DNA from: Candidatus Sumerlaeia bacterium
GTDB lineage: Bacteria; Sumerlaeota; Sumerlaeia; JABWBI01
Direction: 5' to 3'
Assembly: GCA_013360565.1 (NCBI GenBank)
Contig: JABWBI010000009.1
Coordinates: 1-35,233 of the forward strand
Length of the DNA: 35,233 bases
This document shows, in pieces, positions 31,187-35,233 of the stretch. The notes beneath the pieces are model-generated. The model was not told the origin of the DNA. It made no database searches and worked only from the letters and a program-made list of their open reading frames with translations. Positions within the stretch are counted from its first letter, which is position 1, and each line of letters begins with the position of its first letter. A program made the position numbers and the translations under genes.

Positions 31187-32818
31187 GTGTCCTGTCCTGA
31201 GACCATTCCGATCGAGGCCGATTCCCCCGGACTCAGTGCCACGTCTGGCGTGTCAGATGCTGGACTGGTGGAACGTGCCCGGCAGGGGGATGCGGAGGCG
31301 TTCGGATTCCTGGTGGAGCGTCACTTCGAGGTGGTCCACCTGATCGCGTATTCGCGCGTGCGCGACCGCGATGCGGCAGAGGACATTGCACAGGACGTCT
31401 TTGTGAAGGCCTTTCTCTCCCTTGAGCACCTGCGGGATCCGGGAAAATTCCGGCCCTGGTTGAGCCAGATCGCCCGTCACTTGGCGCTCAATTGGCGGCG
31501 AGACCGCGGAACGGAGCGGGGGAGAGCGATCTCGCTCGAAGAGATACCGTCGGAGCACATGGACCGCGATGGGGCGCGGCCGGGGGATCAGATCGCGGCG
31601 AGCCAAGAATCGGTCGAAGTGGGCCGGGCCCTGAGGCGGCTGCCGGAGGACCTGCGCGAGGTGGTGGTTCTCCGCTTCGTGGGGGATCTCAGCAACGTGG
31701 AGATTGCGCGACAGCTCGACGTTCATCCCGCGACAGTGGGCAGACATCTCGAGCGAGCCATGAAGATGATGAAAGCCGGGCTCGAGCCGCTCTTGCGGGG
31801 GCAGCAGGCCGCGATCCGGCCGCGGGTGTCGGCCCTTGCCCGGACCACGGCGGCAATTGCCGCGATCTCTGCCCTGCCGCCGGCGGCCAGGGCCGCGGCG
31901 ACTCAACAGGCGATGGCCCTCACGGAGAGAATCCTGCCTTCCGCGGGGCGCGCGGCTGGCCGGAGCGGCGGCGTGGCTCTCCTCTGGCGCACGCTTTCGC
32001 TTCCGCGGCAAATCGCGGTGTTGGCCACCGGCGCGGCCCTGATCTTGTCGGCAGGCTTGCTCTCATTCAACGTCGTGCGATCTCCGGCGATCCTCACGAA
32101 CTCGATCGGGATGCGGCTGCGGCCAATTCCGGGGGGGAGTTTCCTCATGGGAAGCCCGGAATCAGAGCCTGGCCGGCGCGTGACGGAGGGGCCGGTCCAC
32201 CGGGTGACGGTGCGACCATTCTACATGGGGGAAACCGAGGTCACCGTCGAGCAGTACCAGCAGTTCTTGGCAGCCACGGGCTTCCGCACCCCCCAGTTCT
32301 GGGAAGTCGTACAACGCCCTCATCCCAAGCTTCCGGCCCTGTACATCCGCTGGGAAGATGCCAAGGCCTTCTGCGATTGGCTATCCCGTGTGGAGGGAGT
32401 CACCTACCGGTTGCCGACCGAGGCCGAGTGGGAGTATGCGTGCCGGGCAGGCTCGACGACCACCTTTCATTGGGGCGATGAGATCACGGCGGCGGAGGCG
32501 AACTTCGACCTCCTCGGCGGAGAGGACGAGCAGAATCCACCTGTCAATGTGGGGTCTTATCCGCCCAACGCCTTCGGCCTTCATGACATGGCTGGCAATG
32601 CCCGCGAGTGGTGTCTGGACCTGTGGCACGACAACTATGTCGGTGCCCCCGTCGATGGGAGCGCCTGGGTCGAGGGCGCGGAGGCCTCACTCCCGGTCTA
32701 CCGGGGAGGCTCGTTCTGGGGCGGGGCGGAGATGTGCCGGTCGGCGTTCCGCAACGTGTGTACCCACCCGGAAAGCCACTTCAATCAGGGATTCCGTGTC
32801 GTCCGTGCGCTCGACTGA
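31187..32818 (+). CDS. ECF sigma factor fused through a transmembrane helix to a formylglycine-generating-enzyme (SUMF1) domain
   Basis: One uninterrupted 543-residue ORF. Residues ~26-105 are sigma region 2 (LVERARQGDAEAFGFLVERH, RDRDAAEDIAQDVFVKAF). Residues ~145-200 are region 4 (LRRLPEDLREVVVLRF, then the helix-turn-helix NVEIARQLDVHPATVGRHLERA). An Ala-rich linker leads to one helix (about 276-298). Residues ~303-541 form an FGE-sulfatase/SUMF1 domain: IPGGSFLMGSPESEPGR, GETEVTVEQYQQFL, LPTEAEWEYACRAG, NAFGLHDMAGNAREW and YRGGSFWGGAEMCRSAFRN...GFRVVR. In true FGE the RGGS motif is followed by C-x4-C; here the first is G512 and only C517 remains, so catalysis is doubtful. It probably senses an envelope signal. 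The start is GTG 31187 behind GGGGTGA. No separate anti-sigma gene is adjacent. Confidence 0.92.
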   Translation: MSCPETIPIEADSPGLSATSGVSDAGLVERARQGDAEAFGFLVERHFEVVHLIAYSRVRDRDAAEDIAQDVFVKAFLSLEHLRDPGKFRPWLSQIARHLALNWRRDRGTERGRAISLEEIPSEHMDRDGARPGDQIAASQESVEVGRALRRLPEDLREVVVLRFVGDLSNVEIARQLDVHPATVGRHLERAMKMMKAGLEPLLRGQQAAIRPRVSALARTTAAIAAISALPPAARAAATQQAMALTERILPSAGRAAGRSGGVALLWRTLSLPRQIAVLATGAALILSAGLLSFNVVRSPAILTNSIGMRLRPIPGGSFLMGSPESEPGRRVTEGPVHRVTVRPFYMGETEVTVEQYQQFLAATGFRTPQFWEVVQRPHPKLPALYIRWEDAKAFCDWLSRVEGVTYRLPTEAEWEYACRAGSTTTFHWGDEITAAEANFDLLGGEDEQNPPVNVGSYPPNAFGLHDMAGNAREWCLDLWHDNYVGAPVDGSAWVEGAEASLPVYRGGSFWGGAEMCRSAFRNVCTHPESHFNQGFRVVRALD

Positions 32819-32884
32819 CCCTCGCAGCGCCCGCCCCTGATCGAAAAAAGCAGTCACCGTGCAATTCCCTTGGGGGGGCCGTGT

Positions 32885-32924
32885 CCGGTCATGTGGAGGG
32901 GGTGTGAGTCCCCCCCACTACCGG
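32885..32924 (+). promoter_or_regulatory. Leader hairpin before the zinc-ribbon gene
   Basis: Nested pairing CCGGT / GTGG / GGGGG with CCCCC / CCAC / ACCGG around the loop TGTGAGT, with small internal bulges. It ends one base before the GAGGAG ribosome binding site at 32926 of the downstream gene. There is no T-run, so it is more likely a 5' untranslated structure than a terminator of the sigma-factor gene. It matches no riboswitch I can name. Confidence 0.45.
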
Positions 32925-32938
32925 CGAGGAGGGCTGCC

Positions 32939-33244
32939 ATGCCCACGTGCGCGAGCTGCATGACCGAGAGCGACGATTGCCAGTTGGTGATGGCCGCGCT
33001 GAGCGAAGTGCCAGTCTGTCCCAGCTGCCTTGCTGGGATGGCCGTCTGCTCTGTCTGTGAGGAGAAGTTGCCTCCGGGCTTCGAGGTGGCGCGCAGGGGG
33101 AAGCGGGTGGTGTGTGAGAACTGCGAGAGCGCGGATCTGAGGTCGATGTCCACCGCCTTGGGGGACATTCTCAAGGGGCACCGGCGGCGGGGACGAGTGC
33201 ATGGGATGGCGAAGGCGAGGAAGAGCTCATGGGCCACCCGGTGA
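32939..33244 (+). CDS. LIM-like double zinc-ribbon protein
   Basis: 101-residue cytoplasmic protein with four CxxC knuckles: CASC, CPSC, CSVC and CENC, spaced 19, 6 and 18 residues apart. That spacing is the layout of a LIM domain or a pair of zinc ribbons, so it should bind two zinc ions. The C-terminus is basic ([18 protein letters not shown]) and may contact nucleic acid. I recognise no specific family. ATG 32939 has GAGGAG seven bases upstream; the track start at 32870 is not supported. It follows the sigma/FGE gene by 120 bases and overlaps the start of the next gene by 16 bases. Confidence 0.72.
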   Translation: MPTCASCMTESDDCQLVMAALSEVPVCPSCLAGMAVCSVCEEKLPPGFEVARRGKRVVCENCESADLRSMSTALGDILKGHRRRGRVHGMAKARKSSWATR

Positions 33245-34609
33245 GATCGTCGCGCGCGGCGGTGGCCATCCTGGCCTGCCTTGTGGCGGGCGCGGACTCC
33301 TCGGGGCCGGCCCCGGAGTCAAGTGTGGCGCAGGGACAGGGGCTGTCCGCAGGGGTGGATGCCTACCTGTGCGGCCGCACGGCTGAGGCGGAAGCCGTGT
33401 TTCGCGCGGTGCTGGCCGATCCCTCCCGGCACGCACCGATCGAGATCGAGCGGGCCCAGTTCTTCACTCTCAAGTGCCTGCACCGGAGGGGAGACTTGGC
33501 GGCGTTCGAGGTGGAGCTTGAGGCGCTGCGCGCGCGCAACCCACGGTCCCCCGCGCTCGACGACGCACTCTTTCTCTGGGCCACATTTTGCTATGAGCGG
33601 GGGGAGAGTGTGATGGCCGGCGCGATCTGCGATCTCTTCCGCGGGACGGCGGGGATCGAATGGTCCGAGTACGGAGAGCGGGCGGCTTTCCTGGCACTTC
33701 GGGCCTATCAGCGGGGCCAGGACCCGCTCTTCTTCGACGACGCGTACCGTCACTATGTTCGGACATATCCGAACTCGGTCAACCGGCCTCAGGCGGACTT
33801 CCTGCGGGCGAAGGTTGCCCTGGACCAGGAGCGCAACTACCCGCGGGCAGCCGGGCTCCTGCGTGACCTCGTTGCCGCTCACCCTGAGAGTGCCGTGACA
33901 GCTGATGCAGAAATCGACCTGCTCCACGCGCTGGCGCGCTGCCGCGACTGGCCGGCCATGGAGGAGCAGGGGGAGCATGTCACTACCGCGCTCGGTCGCA
34001 CCCATCCCCGTCATGCGGCGCGGGCGCTGGTCGAGCGGGGACTGTACCGGTGGATCCTGAACGGCGATGACGAGGGGGCGAGAGAGCTGTTCCAAGAAGC
34101 CGCGGACCGCTTTCCCGGGGTGACTGCGGCGATGGAAGCGCAGCGCTGGCTCCACGCCCTCGAGGATCCGGCCAGCCTCGATGCCCTGGACTTCCACTGG
34201 GAGGTGGCGTTGCGCTGCCGTCTGGTCGCGAGGGATCGGCTCGCTTCCATCCGGGCGCACCGTGCCGTCGCCCTGGCGGGCGTTGCCCGTGTGCTTCTGC
34301 TTGAACATCTTCTTCGTGTTGCCGCTCACGAAGTGACGTTCCTTCGTCTGCACGGTGCCGACGCGGGCATTGGCCTCGTACTGGATCACCGCGTCGCGCA
34401 GCACGACGGGGTGGAAGCCCCGCGACTCGCGGCGCGTCTTCGGCAGCAGCGTCGCCTCGTCGAGGGTCGCGGTGCCGGAGGCACCGGAGCCCGCGTCGAT
34501 CGTCTTGACCTCGGCCATGGGTTCCTCGTTGCTCTCGTCGTGGTTCGTTGGGGGCCGCCGTCGGTGCGACGCCCCTCGTGGGGTCCGCCGCGCCGGCGCC
34601 GGCCGGGGA

Positions 34610-34620
<11 letters not shown>
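33229..34620 (+). CDS. Exported repeat (TPR-like) protein, 3' end probably not native
   Basis: The first ~340 codons encode a helical-repeat protein: a short N-terminal hydrophobic segment ([12 protein letters not shown], possibly a lipoprotein signal) and helix pairs such as [28 protein letters not shown]-type units, [16 protein letters not shown] and [15 protein letters not shown], typical of TPR or outer-membrane assembly-type repeats. ATG 33229 overlaps the zinc-ribbon gene, with GAGG upstream. After about position 34,260 the frame runs antisense to rplD and rpsJ, and its sequence (Arg/Gly/Val-rich) stops resembling the repeats. I therefore think the true gene is cut near 34.26 kb and the last ~120 codons are an artefact of the junction. 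Function unknown. Confidence 0.6.
34267..34518 (-). CDS. rplD: Ribosomal protein L4, N-terminal fragment only
   Basis: The first ~84 residues are clearly L4: an acidic start, [45 protein letters not shown], of which [18 protein letters not shown] is the conserved rRNA-binding loop in the form seen in Planctomycetes-like bacteria. The expected continuation (R-R/S-P-x-x-x-GGG-x-x-F/A) is absent. From 34,266 leftward the open frame (to 33319) is antisense to the repeat-protein gene and has no L4 similarity. L4 needs ~200 residues, so this copy cannot be functional as assembled. The ATG has GAGG five bases upstream. rplC, normally between rpsJ and rplD, is missing. Confidence 0.8.
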
Positions 34621-34918
<298 letters not shown>

Positions 34919-35003
34919 GTCAGTTGGTCCGTTGAGGTTGGATTCGGTTGGGCGAAAAGGGGTCGGAGAAAGGGTGGAGGGATTTGCGAGCCGGGTCCGC
35001 CGC

Positions 35004-35233
35004 TCAGGCATACTGGGCGGTCATGCGCTCGACGATGGCGGCGGGCACCTCCTCGAAGCGGAGCGGCTCCATCGAGAAGCTGGCGCGCCCCTTGGAGAGG
35101 CTGCGCATGTCGGTGGCGTAGCCGAACATCTCGGCCATCGGCACCTCGGCCTTGATCTCGGTCGCGCCGCCCGAGGGCTCCATCCCCTGCGGGCGCCCGC
35201 GCCGCGAGTTGAGGTCGCCGATCACGTCGCCGA
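35004..35233 (-). CDS. fusA: Elongation factor G, C-terminal fragment (runs off right edge)
   Basis: The last 75 residues of [50 protein letters not shown], then FEEVP. This is domain V of the translocase, which contacts the decoding centre. The gene enters from the right edge, so the start is not in the window. The stop is at 35004-35006. Confidence 0.96.
   Translation of the reverse strand, partial: GDVIGDLNSRRGRPQGMEPSGGATEIKAEVPMAEMFGYATDMRSLSKGRASFSMEPLRFEEVPAAIVERMTAQYA

Noticed and set aside
30967-31200. 77-residue plus-strand ORF between the tRNA and the sigma/FGE gene
   Set aside because: GTG start without a ribosome binding site, no recognisable features, and overlaps the start of the sigma/FGE gene.
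32840-32924. Resemblance of GGTGTGAGTCCCC to pieces of a cobalamin riboswitch
   Set aside because: The surrounding conserved blocks are absent; only a simple hairpin can be supported.

Overview
The window is about 35.2 kb of high-GC bacterial DNA, gene-dense, with no gap between genes longer than about 230 bases. I see no insertion sequence, phage gene, CRISPR array or rRNA. DsbD, a class A penicillin-binding protein and many exported proteins point to a Gram-negative cell envelope. A dockerin-like EF-hand tail, an FG-GAP beta-propeller, a PQQ-type sugar dehydrogenase, pilin-like proteins with a CP...C..H tail, a Ser/Thr kinase and a multidomain ECF sigma factor together resemble Planctomycetes, Sumerlaeota, Hydrogenedentes or related candidate phyla. 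The lineage cannot be fixed from this window.

Layout. 1-3.9 kb (minus): penicillin-binding protein 1A followed by a Ser/Thr protein kinase cut by the left edge. 4.0-6.4 kb (plus): small COG2426-like membrane protein and DsbD. 6.4-9.25 kb (minus): signalling operon of HD-GYP phosphodiesterase, soluble GAF histidine kinase and small membrane-anchored protein. 9.5-12.5 kb (plus): superoxide dismutase, an exported DUF6503-like protein and GatB. 12.5-13.6 kb: divergent pair of a membrane-anchored protein with a pilin-tail motif and a FliL-like protein.

13.7-18.4 kb (plus): a tight five-gene operon, in order APS kinase CysC, PHP-family (pAp-type) phosphatase, alkaline-phosphatase-superfamily phosphodiesterase, family 2 glycosyltransferase and a Pol-beta-fold nucleotidyltransferase. 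It converges, one base apart, on a flavoenzyme that reads like the eukaryotic form of UDP-galactopyranose mutase. I infer surface-glycan synthesis, possibly with sulfation and galactofuranose. No sulfotransferase is in the window.

20-21.8 kb: LepA. 22-26 kb (plus): an exported LTD/PQQ sugar dehydrogenase behind a highly structured leader, and a subtilase-like protein with a dockerin half-repeat. 25.9-27.8 kb (minus): purN-purD. 27.9-29.5 kb (plus): seven-repeat FG-GAP propeller protein. 29.5-30.8 kb (minus): type IV pilin-like protein and a FolM-like short-chain reductase. 30.9 kb: tRNA-Arg(UCU).

31.2-32.8 kb: the most unusual gene, a single ORF joining an ECF sigma factor, a transmembrane helix and a formylglycine-generating-enzyme (SUMF1) domain that lacks one of the two active-site cysteines. 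It is followed by a LIM-like zinc-ribbon protein behind a strong leader hairpin, then a repeat-rich exported protein. 34.27-35.23 kb (minus): the end of fusA, complete rpsJ and only the first ~84 codons of rplD, with rplC missing. The rplD homology stops abruptly inside the antiparallel upstream gene, so a rearrangement or assembly junction is likely near 34.26 kb.
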